A stretch of DNA of 64,000 nucleotides from Eucalyptus grandis (lineage: Eukaryota > Streptophyta > Magnoliopsida > Myrtales > Myrtaceae): assembly GCF_016545825.1 (NCBI RefSeq), contig NC_052622.1, positions 14,079,001 to 14,143,000 on the forward strand, read 5' to 3'. Below, one piece after another: positions 47,680 to 60,150 of the stretch. Position numbers and translations under genes: made by a program. The notes beneath the pieces are model-generated. The model saw nothing but the letters and a program-made list of their open reading frames with translations, was not told the DNA's origin and did no database searches. Position 1 is the first letter of the stretch, and every line of letters starts with the position of its first letter.

Positions 47680-48332
47680 AAACAGAAGGCAAAGAAAAAC
47701 ATAGGAGAGGTTATTATTGTTCGCGATAAAACTTGGACGAGGTTGACCAGCGGAGCACGAGCCGAGCCAAGGAAGGAAATTACATTGTTCCAAGCCCGCA
47801 GCTTGCCCTTTGGGCTTGACGGGCTGGAGCCGGGCCAGGGATCAAGTAATAGACCAAAATATTTTCTTTTTTTGTCTATCCTATTATATTCCTACTCTAT
47901 ATTCAAATCTCATTTTTACCTCGAGAATACGCCAGAAGATGGTATGTTAGCACATCATGCGACGTGACTCTATATTTGCTCGAGAACAAAAGGTTCATGA
48001 CTACCAACGATTTGCGTTTGCGTTTACTGCTCTAGTTGACAAAGAACTAACTGAACAAACTCATTCCGTGGATAATTTTGGTGGATGTACATCGTTTCTG
48101 CTGCATTTACAACTATTCTCGGTCAAAGTTTGACCTGCCGAGTACTGGTGCTCGAATGGATCGTGCTGGCATTCATGTCAGAAGATGAATTACAAATCCT
48201 TCCCCTTGCAAAACCGAAGGTTGTAGATACATATCAAACAGTGAAAATTGAAGATCTCTCGCGCTCACACTGATAAGACACAAAATATGACCATCTCTGG
48301 GTTTTTACATGATCCCTTCGAGATTCATTCAG
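47680..48332. other. Intergenic, no gene seen
   Basis: No recognised coding sequence. This contains the distal LEA promoter and the 3' flank of the TMEM220-like gene. Confidence 0.5.
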
Positions 48333-49001
48333 TCAAAACTTCATTTCGTCCTTGTGGAATGCAAAGAAGACCAAGGACAGCCCGTAACAATGCCCACCAA
48401 GATCATCTGTCCTGAAATTTCCAGAAAGATCATTGCCAAAAGTCAATGCCAATCCATTGGCTTCAATTGAAATCCAAGAAGTCAACAGAGGGTGGGCAAA
48501 AGAGTCTCACCAAGTTCAATACGTTTGGCAACTCCTACATCCTTCCTCGTAAAGACCCTTTTCATTGGATGTGGATTGAAGATGCAGAAACATGGAGAAC
48601 ACAACCAGCCCGCTCCCGAATTTCTCTCTCACAACTCTCTCCCTCATGTCCAGCGACCAGAAACCGGCGATTTCGTGCCTATAGTCCTCCACCACCACCT
48701 TCATGAACAGAAACAGCCTGAGCAAGCGCCAGCTTCCCAATGCTTGGGACCAGTTTGACGCGAAGAAGACCAGGCTCGCCAGGTTCACGAGGCAGGCAAA
48801 GGAATACAGAGGCAACCAAGTACCAATCTGACAGATTTGCAAGAAAATGGATGTAGTCATCGACAGGTATATATGATCGCGGGACTAGTCAAAATCATCT
48901 GTTAGAGTACCTGGATCATCTAGTTGAACAGATGCAGAGTAGGCAAAGAGAAGACCCATCAGCAGAGAGCAAATTCCAGATAGTTTCGTGGGTGGTGCCA
49001 T
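48333..49001 (-). CDS. TMEM220-like small membrane protein
   Basis: Exon 1 (48911-49001) encodes MAPPTKLSGICSLLMGLLFA and YSASVQLDDP, a first membrane helix ending in the Q-x-D-P landmark of TMEM220 proteins. Exon 2 starts at 48827 after a GT/AG intron: LPLYSFACLVNLASLVFF, then WRLLRLFLFMKVVVEDYRHE, and REKFGSGLVVFSMFLHLQS. The 3' end is less clear; the final segment YGLSLVFFAFHKDEMKF with stop at 48333-48335 looks like the last helix and tail. One base is missing just after the intron, and another frame change is needed near the end. TMEM220 is a four-helix membrane protein of unknown molecular function in plants. The family call rests on the Q-DDP and GSGLV landmarks and helix layout, recalled and not searched. 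Confidence 0.6.
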
Positions 49002-50039
49002 CTTCTTCAGCCCTGGATCTGGAAATTGAAAATTGGGTTGGTGCTGATTTAGTGAAAGATGAGCTTCAGAACTGGCTTCTGTTGGACAACTGTTTCCATT
49101 GTCAGTGTGCTTCAGATGAGATTCAGGGGGGCAGTAGAAGGAAGCAAGCCATTAACTCGTCAAGGCCTGCGGAATAAACAAGTGAGCGTTGACCTTTTTG
49201 ATAAAGTTGAAAGTGAGATGTGAGCACTAAAGTAGGTCAAGTGGAAAAGAGCCTGTGCATATGTATATTCTACTGCTAAATGTCCAATTTGTCTTCCTAC
49301 AAGAATTAAGCTTTTATTGCCACCGTATAGGTGAGAGGAACAAGAATGGCCCTAAAAGCAGTTGATATTGAAGGTGGTAATCAATGAGATCTGTTCATGC
49401 ATATAGGTTAAATGAGATCTTCTGCGAAAAATAAGCTCGAGTGTAGTTGGCTTGGAGCATCGACAACCAACAAGAAGTTTTCCCTTTGACATGGTATAGG
49501 TTAAATGCGCAAAAAAATATATAGTTCATTCGATATTATTTGTACCAATTCAATTGGAATTCCAGCTTCTTTTTTTAATCAATAAGTATTAATTTGAATT
49601 ATAAGAACAAGTTTTCACCATTTTTTTCCCATCATAATTTGTGGTTCGATCAGAAGTATCCATGGCAAGGAGAATACGTCCTTTAACAGAGTACCTTGAA
49701 GACACATTGTATGAGCAAATCACTTTAGCACTGTGGAGAAGGTACAAACATCGTCTCTTCCAAGAGAAAGGCTCTTTGAATGTTTGATAGGTCGATTCTC
49801 ACGATCCAAAGTTCTCATGAAAAGAAATCTGAGAAATTTTTTAGAAGCAACAGCTGTTCAACATGCGACTCTGGATAATGAGCCGGACAATGATCAAGCA
49901 ATCATTTACAAAACTGTCTGGTTTTCTCATTACAGCTTTAATATGAAGGTTTAGAGAAATGGCATCTTATTTTTCGCCATTTACTGTGGTTCTGAAGCCA
50001 AACATCCTCGCAACCACATATTTAATGAGGCTGATGCCG
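49002..50039. other. Intergenic, no gene recognised
   Basis: It should hold the promoter of the TMEM220-like gene on the left. Short open frames at 49662-49790 and 49733-49954 have no recognised similarity. Confidence 0.45.
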
Positions 50040-50182
50040 TCATGCCCTCCCCGAATCTGTTAGGACCTCTGTTGCATTCACGAACCCCGCTTCCCTTAGT
50101 GTTCCTTCCAAATCAGTAAGATAGTACTCGTCTAGTGGGGTTCGGTACTCTTCAATAGTGTAAACAGCACAGGCGACAAATT
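50040..50182 (-). pseudogene. C-terminal fragment of a class I SAM-dependent methyltransferase
   Basis: Minus-strand reading after a possible splice acceptor (ttctgcag) gives EFVACAVYTIEEYRTPLDEY, YLTDLEGTLREAGFVN and ATEVLTDSGRA then a stop. The pattern EEYYLTDLEGTLREAGF resembles the last beta strand and helix of plant class I methyltransferases. The usual downstream 'R-T-V-T-A' end is missing and no SAM-binding GxGxG motif is found to the right before the assembly gap at 50520. It is either a relic or the end of a gene hidden by the gap. Confidence 0.4.
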
Positions 50183-50519
50183 CTGCAGAACATAGTAAAG
50201 ATGAGGCATAAAGTTGCTGATGTTAAATGGCCAAAGAAAAATATGTTTCAGCCTACGAACATGTCGATGATGAGTAGCTCCTTTCAAAAAACTGCTCAGT
50301 TCCCGATTTCTGTTTACAAGGCCGATTCTCTCCAAGATTTAATGACTTATTGCTCCGTTATAATACTTCCAGTTTAAGCCAATCAAACCCAAGATTTATC
50401 GCTGTGCAGTTTATTGTAGCATTTAGCAGTTAGGACACTATTTTCAACTTAGCTAGAACTAGACTTCATACAATCATTTTCCATTTTTCATTGCTTTTTT
50501 TTTTTTTTCAATGTCAATT

Positions 50520-50619
50520 NNNNNNNNNNNNNNNNNNNNNNNNNNNNNNNNNNNNNNNNNNNNNNNNNNNNNNNNNNNNNNNNNNNNNNNNNNNNNNNNN
50601 NNNNNNNNNNNNNNNNNNN
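50520..50619. other. Assembly gap (100 N)
   Basis: Exactly 100 undetermined bases following a poly-T tract. Confidence 0.99.
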
Positions 50620-52230
50620 TTTTGAATCGTTGTTTTCTTGAATCCTCATATTTTCTTCAAGGCATTCATGTGATCTACATCCTGGAATAATTTCAAAAGT
50701 GTTTCGGAGTCATGGGGTAATTTCTCCGTGAATTATTTTATTGGAGTGTAATATAGGACCGTGAAACACTTGAGTGTGTGAGCCATCATAACTCTATAAA
50801 TCTCTTAATGATTAGTGGATTATCTGTTTGTGACTTTCCAAAATGGAGTAAGTATTGACACTTTGACTAAATCATATAAACCGTATGTGTGCTTAGAGTT
50901 CCCTATTGACTTCTCTAGTAATTTCATTCTCTCATTTTTATTTTTATTTTGTTTTTCAAATTGTAGCTTCTGTTAACTTCCCGCCTATTTCACAACAAAA
51001 ATATTTCTGGATTCCCATTTATGCAATTCATCTTTGGTTGCTCTTTCTTTCAAAACTATGGATGGTGGAGTTAGCAACTCTAATACTCTCTGTGAATTAA
51101 TAAATCTCGACTTCTCATTGCCAGCGGTCTTTCAAGGAACTACCGGTCCAACAAGATTGGAGTCGAAATGATAAGACACTGGCTGGAGTTTAAGGGAGGC
51201 GACTAAAATTCTAGCAATTGCTTTGGAATTATTTGATCGAGAAGATCAATGGGGGTGATCTGTCATTGAAATGTCCAGTCAACCAATCGCCACAAAGTGA
51301 AGCAAGAAGCAAAATTGTGGGCCAATGAAGGTTGCATCAATGGAAATTATGCAGAGATTGTTGTACATGGCTTTCCAATTAATGAGGAAGTTAGGTTTCC
51401 ATATTTGACATTTTTTTGGCAAATTGACTCTCTCTAGGAATCAGCTTTAGTGTCGTAAAGATGAACTACCGAGCCTGTTGTTGAATCAAAATTATTTTCA
51501 CTGAAAATATATTGCTATAACATCTCGCTTTACTCATTATTCATAACAGAATGCTACATTATTTCATTTAAATATGTTTCTCATCGCACGATGGTCACAA
51601 ATGAAACAAAATCAACTAATATGAGTCCATGTTTAAAAATTAATTAGATAATTGCCACTGTTTGAATTAATTTGTACTAGGAAAGTGCACATGTTTTGCA
51701 TGCTTGGGAAAAATTTGACATTTAGACGATTCTACAAAGTCGCCTTATAAGGAAATATTTGAATTACTAATTAATAAATAGAAGTTATTGACGAAATATG
51801 AAGAAATTGTATATATATATATATAGACACACACACACAAAGAGAGCAATATCTTTAGGATCTTAACGTTTGTTGGTTTTGTTGAGGCTGTTCATAAGAG
51901 AAAATATCCAAATTTTAAAATTACATGATACGTGAGAGATAAAGTCAAGTCGAGAAAAAGTAAACTGTGTGGACCAATCAAAGGTTGCGTCAGTGGAAAC
52001 TATGCAGAGATTACACAGCTTTCATATAATTTAAACTGAATTATTTGCCCTAAATTGAATCAAAATTCTTGTAAGTGAGGCTGTTGCCCAATTGTTTAAA
52101 CACCAATATCATGAGTGCTATACCAATAGATAGCCCTAAGGATTACACCAGTAAATCAAGCACTAGTGATAGCACTTGTATTCAATTTCTACATGAGAAC
52201 TATATCACACCAAACAAGATTCAAATCTTG
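50620..52230. other. Receptor-kinase-type flanking repeats, no gene
   Basis: About 50900-51380 resembles 57580-58160 in order and wording ('atggtggagtta', 'gacaagacactgg', 'gtcaaccaa'). A shorter piece at 51935-52030 ('gtggaccaatcaaaggttgc', 'gcagagatt') repeats it again. These look like duplicated non-coding flanks of a receptor-kinase cluster. There is a TA/CA microsatellite at about 51810-51838. Confidence 0.45.
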
Positions 52231-55200
52231 TTATCGCGCTATACCAGTGACTACTAGAAATTGTTGGAACACTTGAAGAAGATGAGAGAGCTTTAAGTTC
52301 AATCTCAGTCTCGACATAATCAACCCTAGTGTCTCCGTAGGATACAAAAGTGGTTTTGGGGGAACTTGTAGTCCATTGATCTCTCCTTCTAGCATATTAA
52401 TGACCCGCCGCATCGATGGTCGATCATTAGGGTTCAGCTGTATGCACCAAAGAGCAACGATTATCATTTTCGTCCTCGTGGCCTCTCTTTCCTCTTCTGT
52501 GGCATCTACCATCTGAAGCTCCCTCTTTTTGCCGAGATGATCATAAACCACAAAGGAAAATAAATTTTGACTCAATCCTCTGCATTTGCATTTACATTTC
52601 TCCCTTCTACCAGCCATTTCCATCAACATCATCCCGAAACTATAAACATCAGCTTTGTAAGAAATGCCACCAATGTCCTTATAGAATAGCTTTCGGGTGC
52701 CATGTATCCCAAGGTTCCTCTTGCTGCGGTCAATGTTACTATGTCACGATTAGAGGGGTAAAGTCTTGCGAGTCCAAAGTCCAGAAAACTTTTGGGGTGA
52801 AACTTCGGTCTAGGAGAATATTATGAGGCTTGATGTCAAAGTGTAGAATTTGCATGTCACATCCCCGATGTAGATACTCTATACCTCTAGCTATGCCAAG
52901 AGATATCTCATACATTTTCTTATATCAAGAGAATCTTCTCCATCTTTATAGATAATGTGCTTATCTAAGGATCCATTCGGTATGAAATCATAGACAAGAG
53001 CTTGTTTGGAATAATCGAAACAAAAAAAAAAAAACCAAATGTTGCACCACATTAACGTGATGGATCCTTCCAATTGCCACTTCACTTATAAAATCTTGGC
53101 CATTTAGATTTTGTTTATTCTAAAATCTTAACTCTCAATTTCATTTACACTCTTGCATTCCTTTGTACACAAAACCATATCCCCTTCACTAACTTGTATT
53201 TGAAATTTTTTTGTGATCTTCTTGATATCTGAGTAAGAGTACCTTATGGGCAAAAAGTTGTTGTGAGCTTGTAGAAATTCTTCGATGTTTGCGTCTATTG
53301 CTTGGTGTCTTCTCATCCACTTATAGATTAGAAGTATCAACACACATGGAGATCGAATATGAATTTTGTTGCCAGGAAGTGAGCTGCGTACAAAATTGCC
53401 TCAAGATTAGCGTAAAGCATAGTGTTTTTTATTTGTCAGAAAGCACGTACAAAAAGTGCGCGTGAGTGTTTCGCAGATGTGAGGAAAAGAGAATCGTCCA
53501 TACCAAAGATAGAAACGGCATCAGAAACGGTATTGAATGCAACGTTTAGCGCCGTATCCCATTGAGATGGGTGGACTGAAAGCAAGAGATTCATGAAGAC
53601 ATATATAATCAGAATCAGCTAAAGCGACGAATGAAAAATATGTACAGGGAAACAAGTATTGTTATCCGAGTTAACTAAAAAATTACGTATGAATTAACAA
53701 CATCCGGAAGCAAAGATATATTAACCGACCAAAAAAAAGAAAAAGCAAAAGATGTATTAAGGATAATAACTAATGCTGCATTTGCATACTATATCCGACA
53801 ATCAATAGTAGTAAATATTCAAAACATCCTGTCTCATATTCAATATGTTCTTTGAACCTAAAGATTTCATCTAGTGAATTTTCTGGCCCCATCGAGACCT
53901 CAAATATGGTAACTCAACAGGTTTTACTTTCAAGAAATTCTTTTTTTTTTTTTTTTTACACAATTTTGGTTATGAGAATTTAAGAACTTTTGTGACTATA
54001 CTTGATTACCTTACGAGGTAGGATTAACGTATCCTGGCCTTCCCGCAAGGAAGCCACACCACACTAACTTTTGGTGGGCTTTTACTCACCATTTTGGGAA
54101 CTTTTGATATAAAGTAAAAAGATAAGGTCTTTTGAGCTAATATAGAAACTTTTTGGAAGGGAACTAAACACAATTTTCTTATATTCTATGAAAATCCGGA
54201 TGTTCAATGTTGACTTAGTGAAGAACTTAGTTTTTTTTGTCGAAAAGCACAAACTTAATGTGACACTTTTAGAAATCATTTTCCACGAAAATGACAACAT
54301 ATTTCTGATGTTTGGTCAAAATCTAAAAATGAGATGGAAAATATTTTCCATTAGTTGGTATGAAATAGTGATGTTTCTCCTTGCACTGCTTTGATCATTT
54401 TTTCATTTTTTGATCTTTTTCTCTTTAAAAAATTGAATTTTTTAATTATTTTATATTGTCCCTTTAATTTCCTTTTTTAATTCTTTTCTCTTCCTCGGCT
54501 AGCTTGATTGGCCACAAGTGAGGAACGACTCATCACTTTGGCAATGCTCAAGCATCACCAATCTACGAGGCTTGAGCCTTGCATTTCTATAGGCAAAGCT
54601 CAAGTGTCATGATCTAGTGACACTTGGCTCGCCCTATGCGCCATCGGCCTTCACTTGGTGGGCGACCAGCTAAAGAAGAAGCAAAAGGAAAAATTAAAAC
54701 ATTTGAATTTTAAAAAGAAATAAAATAAAATAAAATAAAATAATAAAATAAGTAAAATGAGTGGTGAAAGAAAGAGGAGGGAAAATGATTTCTTCTCTTC
54801 AAAAAATAAAATAATTTCCCCACTTTTGAAGGTGTTTTTTTCATTGACGGAAAGATGTTTTCCTTAACTTATTATTTTTCATTAACCGAATGAAAAATCC
54901 AAAAAAAAAAAAAAATTCTTGAGAAAAATTTCTTGAAATCTATTTTCCGCAATACAAACATAGCTATTCAGTGGTTCTATACTACAACTTTCAACTATCT
55001 TTTTTATTAGCAAGAATAAAACACCACATGACGTGGTTTGTTACTGCCATTTTCTCTCGGAGAATGACAATTGTATTTCACAAACAATTATTTGCATGTT
55101 TGGTTAATCCCCTCTAGAGGGGCGAATTCGTTTTATTCGGTTTTGCTTATTCAATCATGATGGTCGGGAGTTCTACAAATTTCACTTGCATATGTTACTT

Positions 55201-56164
55201 TGATTTTCATGCCAACTAATCCCAGTCCGTCGCTTTAAGGCGCAAGAGCTATAGCTAGAGCCATATATTAGCATATTGCTAGGGTAAAGAACCTCAATTG
55301 GAAAGGCATACTTACAGGGTAAGTCGTAGGAATGGAAGATTGTGTATCTCATCATTTTTGTCCCTAGGTATCGGAAGCTAAGAAGCAAAACTTTATATTT
55401 TTCTCAGGAGGAGTAGCCGAGGTTAAACCGTCCGCCATCGCATTGTGAATGTCGTTGTAGGAGATTGTGCGATTCTCCGGATACCATGAATAATAAGCTG
55501 GTGCTGAATCCCATGAAGAAGCTGGTGCTGGATACCATGAATAAGCTGGTGCTGGTGCTGGTGCTGGATACCATGAATAAGCTGATTCTGGTTTTGGTGC
55601 TGGTGCTAATATTGACGGGCATGGGAAAACCTCAATATCCGGTGGATGTGCGCGTTGATGATGGCGTATGAATGATACCCTTCTGTAACTATACATGGTT
55701 CGGTGCTGATATATGAATGAGGATCTCACTTACTTTGAGCAAGACACAATGAATCACCGTGAATCCTCTGACCGTTCCATCCATCGTCTTCACTGAAATT
55801 ATAGTTCGTTAACTGGTAGAGAGGAAGGGAGGAACAGTCGCCCTTTCGCAGCCCCACATCCACCACTTTGATAAACCCATAATCCATCATAACAACATAA
55901 CCATCAGTATATATCAATTTCACGTGATACTGAACACCAAACAAAGATAAGACCGTGCAGGTTATCTTCACATGCTAACTCTAAATAAGCACACTGCAAC
56001 CTTCGGGTCGTCTTTCAATCGAAAGGGATAGCTTATGTTATTGACCTCCGCCGCATGATGAAGAGGCACACAGGGTTGTTCCTGGCATAACAACTAATCC
56101 CAGCTTGTATTATGAGGAGGAGTAATGGAAGGACTTCATTTGGTACCTGAAGTTGAAAGAACAT
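52231..56164 (-). CDS. LRK10L-type receptor-like kinase (GUB_WAK ectodomain), frameshifted
   Basis: Signal peptide region [20 protein letters not shown] (start 56164), then GUB_WAK_bind features: [30 protein letters not shown], and [20 protein letters not shown] with YNFSEDD. The rest of the ectodomain (55380-55730) has [16 protein letters not shown] and an odd proline/tyrosine repeat. After about 2 kb of AT-rich intron come the membrane-proximal part ([35 protein letters not shown]), a broken glycine loop, [27 protein letters not shown] (HFD in place of HRD, a non-RD-type loop), [40 protein letters not shown] and the C-lobe end [20 protein letters not shown]. The order fits LRK10L/PR5K-like kinases, plasma-membrane receptors linked to defence or drought. 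Many frame breaks and at least one in-frame stop near the missing invariant-Lys segment mean it may be a pseudogene, or badly assembled. Confidence 0.82.
54400..54960. other. Dispersed repeat in the receptor-kinase intron
   Basis: AT-rich arms around a GC-richer kernel (about 54490-54670) with repeated 'gctcaag' and 'cttgagcc' words, and an (AAAAT)n tract at about 54719-54745. Same style as the elements near 11640 and 58200. Confidence 0.4.
55480..55620 (-). repeat. Coding minisatellite in the receptor ectodomain
   Basis: On the plus strand, phrases gctggtgctgg and ataccatgaataagct alternate. The minus strand reads as [16 protein letters not shown] blocks (YSWYP three times, SSWDSAP once). 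The unit is about 24 to 36 bp with a variable number of 6-bp ggtgct insertions. Confidence 0.8.
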
Positions 56165-57450
56165 TGCAATGCAGAAAGCTTTTTGTTTGGCTTTGGTTGT
56201 TTGGTGCGGAGGCACGACAGAAAAGGATGCAATTAGAGAGAAGCACCGCGATTGAATTGGAAGACTGGGAGTCGGGTCTTTTGAAAAGCCCAAGTCAAGC
56301 AAATGACCCGTCGGAGCCGCCAAAGTCAAGAACAAAGCTTCGTCACGTGATGGAAACGTAGTTGTTGGGTTGAGATAATTTTTTGGTCTATATACTCTAT
56401 AAATCATAAATTATTATTTATTTATTTTTAAAATTATTCTTCGTATTTGATCATACAATTCTTTTCTCTTACCACTATTATGATTGGTGGATTTTAAATA
56501 TGGACATAAGTTAATTTAACATATAAATGATGTTCACAACTTGTAATCCACTATTCACAAGAGCGGTTGGATAAAAAAATTTAACCGAGGATGAATGAAA
56601 AATAGACCTAATTACAATCATATATTTTCAAAATATGCATGAAGTATTGAAATATACATAAAAATCACAATAGGCCACTAAAAATTATGCGTGCTGAAAA
56701 TTTCATTTTCAAAATTGGGTTATTTTTCTTGGAAAGCTTAAATAACGTCACCACCGAAGAAGATAGATATTTGTTCTTGGTACTACACATGCATTTCATG
56801 ATGTTTGAGGAAATTCTCACTGAAGAGCCCTCTTTTTCCTCTACGTAACATTCAGCAACGTCGTATACCAAGAAAGTCTCATTATTGCTACTTGATGGAA
56901 ATGCTTTGTCAATCCTACAAATTCAATTTGCGAATAAAAAAGACCAATGGCTTTGCTCCTGCCAAAGCATGATTTCTGGGTGTTCTTGATTTGCTTAAAT
57001 ATAAAATTAAGTTTCAAAATTATATAATTAAATCCTAAAAATTATTATATTGGTGTGATTGACAATTTCTTTAATTCCATCAAATTTGGGTGATGAAGAT
57101 CTTGACAAGACACTTTCTATATACTGAATGTTATAAAAAAAAAAAGCCAATTTACAAAAAAAGCCAAAAAAATTAAGAGGGGAAGGGGACTCGCTTGACA
57201 ATGGGCGACAACTGCTCAATCATATCCATTACCGCGAGCAGGCAAAGGAGCCTCGCCCAGATCAGGGCATGAATTGATCGACCTAGCAAGGTTGTCGAGA
57301 GGGCTAAGCAACCCTCACGTGGGTGACAAGTGGCGACGCCTTGTGTTCTTCGTCCCACGCATTGTTGCTTCTCCAGTTCACCAAACCATTTCAAACTTAT
57401 CCAATTGTTTGTACGAGCAGGTTGATGTTCGGCATGTTTCATACTTGAAC
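56130..57450. repeat. Duplicated flank, copy A
   Basis: Matches 59150-60000 in the same order: 'tttggctttggttgttt', 'cgggtcttttgaaaag', 'gcaaatgac', 'aaagtctcattatt', 'agcatga', 'gattgacaatttcttt', then a stretch with 'ggttgtcgagagggc' and 'gttcaccaaaccatttcaa'. The offset is about 2.5-3.0 kb. Copy A starts within the 5' end of the receptor-kinase gene. Confidence 0.65.
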
Positions 57451-57579
57451 GTGTAATGATTATAACTAAATAAATCCATTCATGATTTGTAAATTCTCTA
57501 ATACAAGCATCTTCCACGTAATAGATGTCGACACCTCGATTGAACCACATAAATTCCATACCGCTTTAGTATTCTTTGT

Positions 57580-58160
57580 TGACTACTCTGGTAGTTTTGT
57601 CCTGTCATGCTTTTTTTTTTTTTTCATGTCAGTTTCACATATTTTGCAACAAAATTTCTGATTTCCCTTTGCGCAACATAACTCTTGTTACTCATTCTTT
57701 CGCAATTGCGGTTTTGATTAATGGTGGAGTTACTCAACTCTCAAGTCTTTCTTCTGAACAGACAAATCTTGACTTCACAATAGCTAGCAATCTTTGGGGA
57801 GTTGCCCGTCCAACAAGGTTGAGTCAGAAAGTGACAAGACACTGGCTCTTTCTCTTGTGGGTGACCATAATTCTTAGCGTTGCTTTCGAATCCATCAATT
57901 AGATTATTCGGACTAGAAAACGCGTAGCATTTTGGAGAAAGGTTCCTTTTATCTGATGAAGATCGAAAAGATCAGTTGGGTCATCTGTCTTTGCAATGAC
58001 CAAGTCAACCAACCAATCAGCACAAAGTCAAGTCAAGAAGTAAATTGTGTGGAACCACTAAAGGTTCCATAGTAGCATTACGCAGCTTGTGGCGCACACA
58101 TTGAAACTAACATAACAAGTGGTGGATTGCTTTATGGATAGCTTGCTTGCTAATTAGGAA
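57580..58160. repeat. Second copy of the 50900-51380 flank
   Basis: Similar to 50900-51380; the open frame at 57576-57902 lies in this repeat and I do not consider it a gene. Confidence 0.5.
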
Positions 58161-58199
58161 GAAAACTTGTCTGGAATTTCTAAATTTGACTATTTTGGC

Positions 58200-58640
58200 G
58201 AGAAAATTATCAAAAAAGCCATAAATTGTGTAATCGTGTCAATTCATTCTAAATTTTTTAAGCTAATTTGATCCTAAGCCTTTAATAATTAAGTCAATTT
58301 AGTTTTTCCGGCCAAATTCGGTCAATTGACACTAACATGGATACTAGCTATTTAACAAACTCTGATGTGATGATTTTTTAATAAATATATTTTTTTTTTT
58401 TCCAATTGATTTTTATTTTTATTTTATTCCTTTCCTTTTCCTTTTCCTTTTCCTTTTTTTTTTTTTTTTTCTTCCTTTTTACTTCCCTTACAGTAGTGGC
58501 CAGCAAGGGCTTCTGACCCTTGCCCACCCTCATGGCAGCTCGCCCGGCTTGCCACGAGCAAAGCGGCATCATCCGCTACTGGCGAGGCCATGGTGACTGC
58601 CCTAATCCACCCAATCAAAAGTAAATTCTTTGGTTAAGAG
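58200..58640. mobile_element. Dispersed non-autonomous repeat with GC kernel
   Basis: An AT-rich arm ('aaaattatcaaaaaagccataaa', 'gccaaattcgg', 'caattgacactaac'), a CCTTTT/poly-T run and a GC-rich kernel with 'ccagcaagggcttctgaccc'. The arm resembles the text at 1928-2010. A MITE-like or larger TIR element is likely; a clear right end was not found. Confidence 0.45.
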
Positions 58641-59149
58641 CCATTGTTGAAGCTAAAGAAGAAGCAGAGCATTGCTGCCATCTTGCACGGGAACGATTTA
58701 CTAGATAGGAGCTCGTGGTCAGGCCATTTGACGAAAGGCAGGATCTCCTTGATGTCTGTGAACGTGGCTCTCTCAACCTCTTTGATCCGGGGAGCTGATG
58801 AAGTCTCCTACGTTTCCCACACCCTCTTTATCTGTAACAAGACAATGAAGTTTCGTCAAGAATAACGAAAACAGATAGTGACATGCGAATTGAAATTTCG
58901 CCCGCGCCCCCAAGCCTCGCCTAGATCTTGGTGAGGTCACCAGTGAAGACCAAACATTAAATTCAGAGAGTCGGGTCTTTTTAATGTATTATGAGAATAA
59001 TTGTATATTTTGAATCATAAAATATCAAATCACAAATAATTATAAATTATTATGGACTTACTTTTTAAAAATTTGTAACTCACGATAAATTATTATTCTC
59101 ACAGTACTAAAAACTGTTATGTTAGTAAAGTCTTTTGTACAACTGGGAG

Positions 59150-60150
59150 AAATTTGTGTTTGGCTTTGGTTATACGACAAAAAAAATAGAGGACGCACTT
59201 TGACAGACGGGTCGGGATTGAAGTTGAAGAGTTGGGGTCGTCTTTGAAAAAGACCAGATCGAGCAAATGACTCAAGAGCCGTCAAAGTCCAGAAAATGGA
59301 GCTTGACCGGAAGATAGACAATTTGCTCGTCGACTCGCACATGAATTTTTTGTCGTTTCAAGGAAATATATCCAGAGAAAGTCTCATTATTACTACGTAA
59401 TAGGAATTTTTTATTTTATTTTTTTGATCTTTTGTTTTGTCAATCCTTCAAATTTAATTTTACAGGAGGGATGGCTGTTCCCACCAAAAGCATGACTATC
59501 CACAGTTCTTGATTTACTTGAAATGTAATCCAGCCCAAACTTTTTCAAAAATACAATTAAATCTTGAAATTTATCAAATCGGGCGTGATTGATGATTTCC
59601 TTAGCTCCATTAAATTTGAATAATGAAAATTGCTAAAGTGACCTTTTATTTATTTTAAAGACATGTACGCACCACATCAGAAAGTAAATCAAAAGTTAAG
59701 AGGGCAACAAGAAAAAGGAAACGGAGAGAAAGAGAAGGTCAGGAAAGCATTGCAAGGGCACCACTGAGGCCCGATGAAAACGCTTGCTCGACCACAAGAC
59801 AAGATTGTTAGTCATCACCATGAGCAGGGGGCCACCCTGGTAGAGATCGCAAGGCCGATCAACCCTTGCGCGGTGGCGATAGAGTTGAGGCCTTACGTTC
59901 TCTTAGTCTCAAGGTGTTGCTTCTCAATTCACCAGGGCATTTTCAAGCCTATCCAGTTAGTTGTATGCCATTGGCAAAGTTTCCCAAATCGACTGGGCTT
60001 GGTTGAGATTAGCAGTGGTCATGGCTGGCTTTCCAATTCGCGGACTCACCTTCGATGCAATCCAAGCATAACGAGATACCTTTCCACTTCCACCAGCTCC
60101 AAGCATCATACGAAAGCCACTCGCTTATCAAATTGAAGGCCTTTCGAATC
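59150..60150. repeat. Duplicated flank, copy B
   Basis: Second copy of 56130-57450. No intact ectodomain or kinase follows, so it appears to be only the 5' flank. The open frame at 59774-60136 lies in it and is not supported as a gene. Confidence 0.6.

Noticed and set aside
57576..57902. A 108-codon plus-strand frame
   Set aside because: It lies in a duplicated flank whose other copy (about 50900-51100) does not keep the frame, and it matches no known protein.
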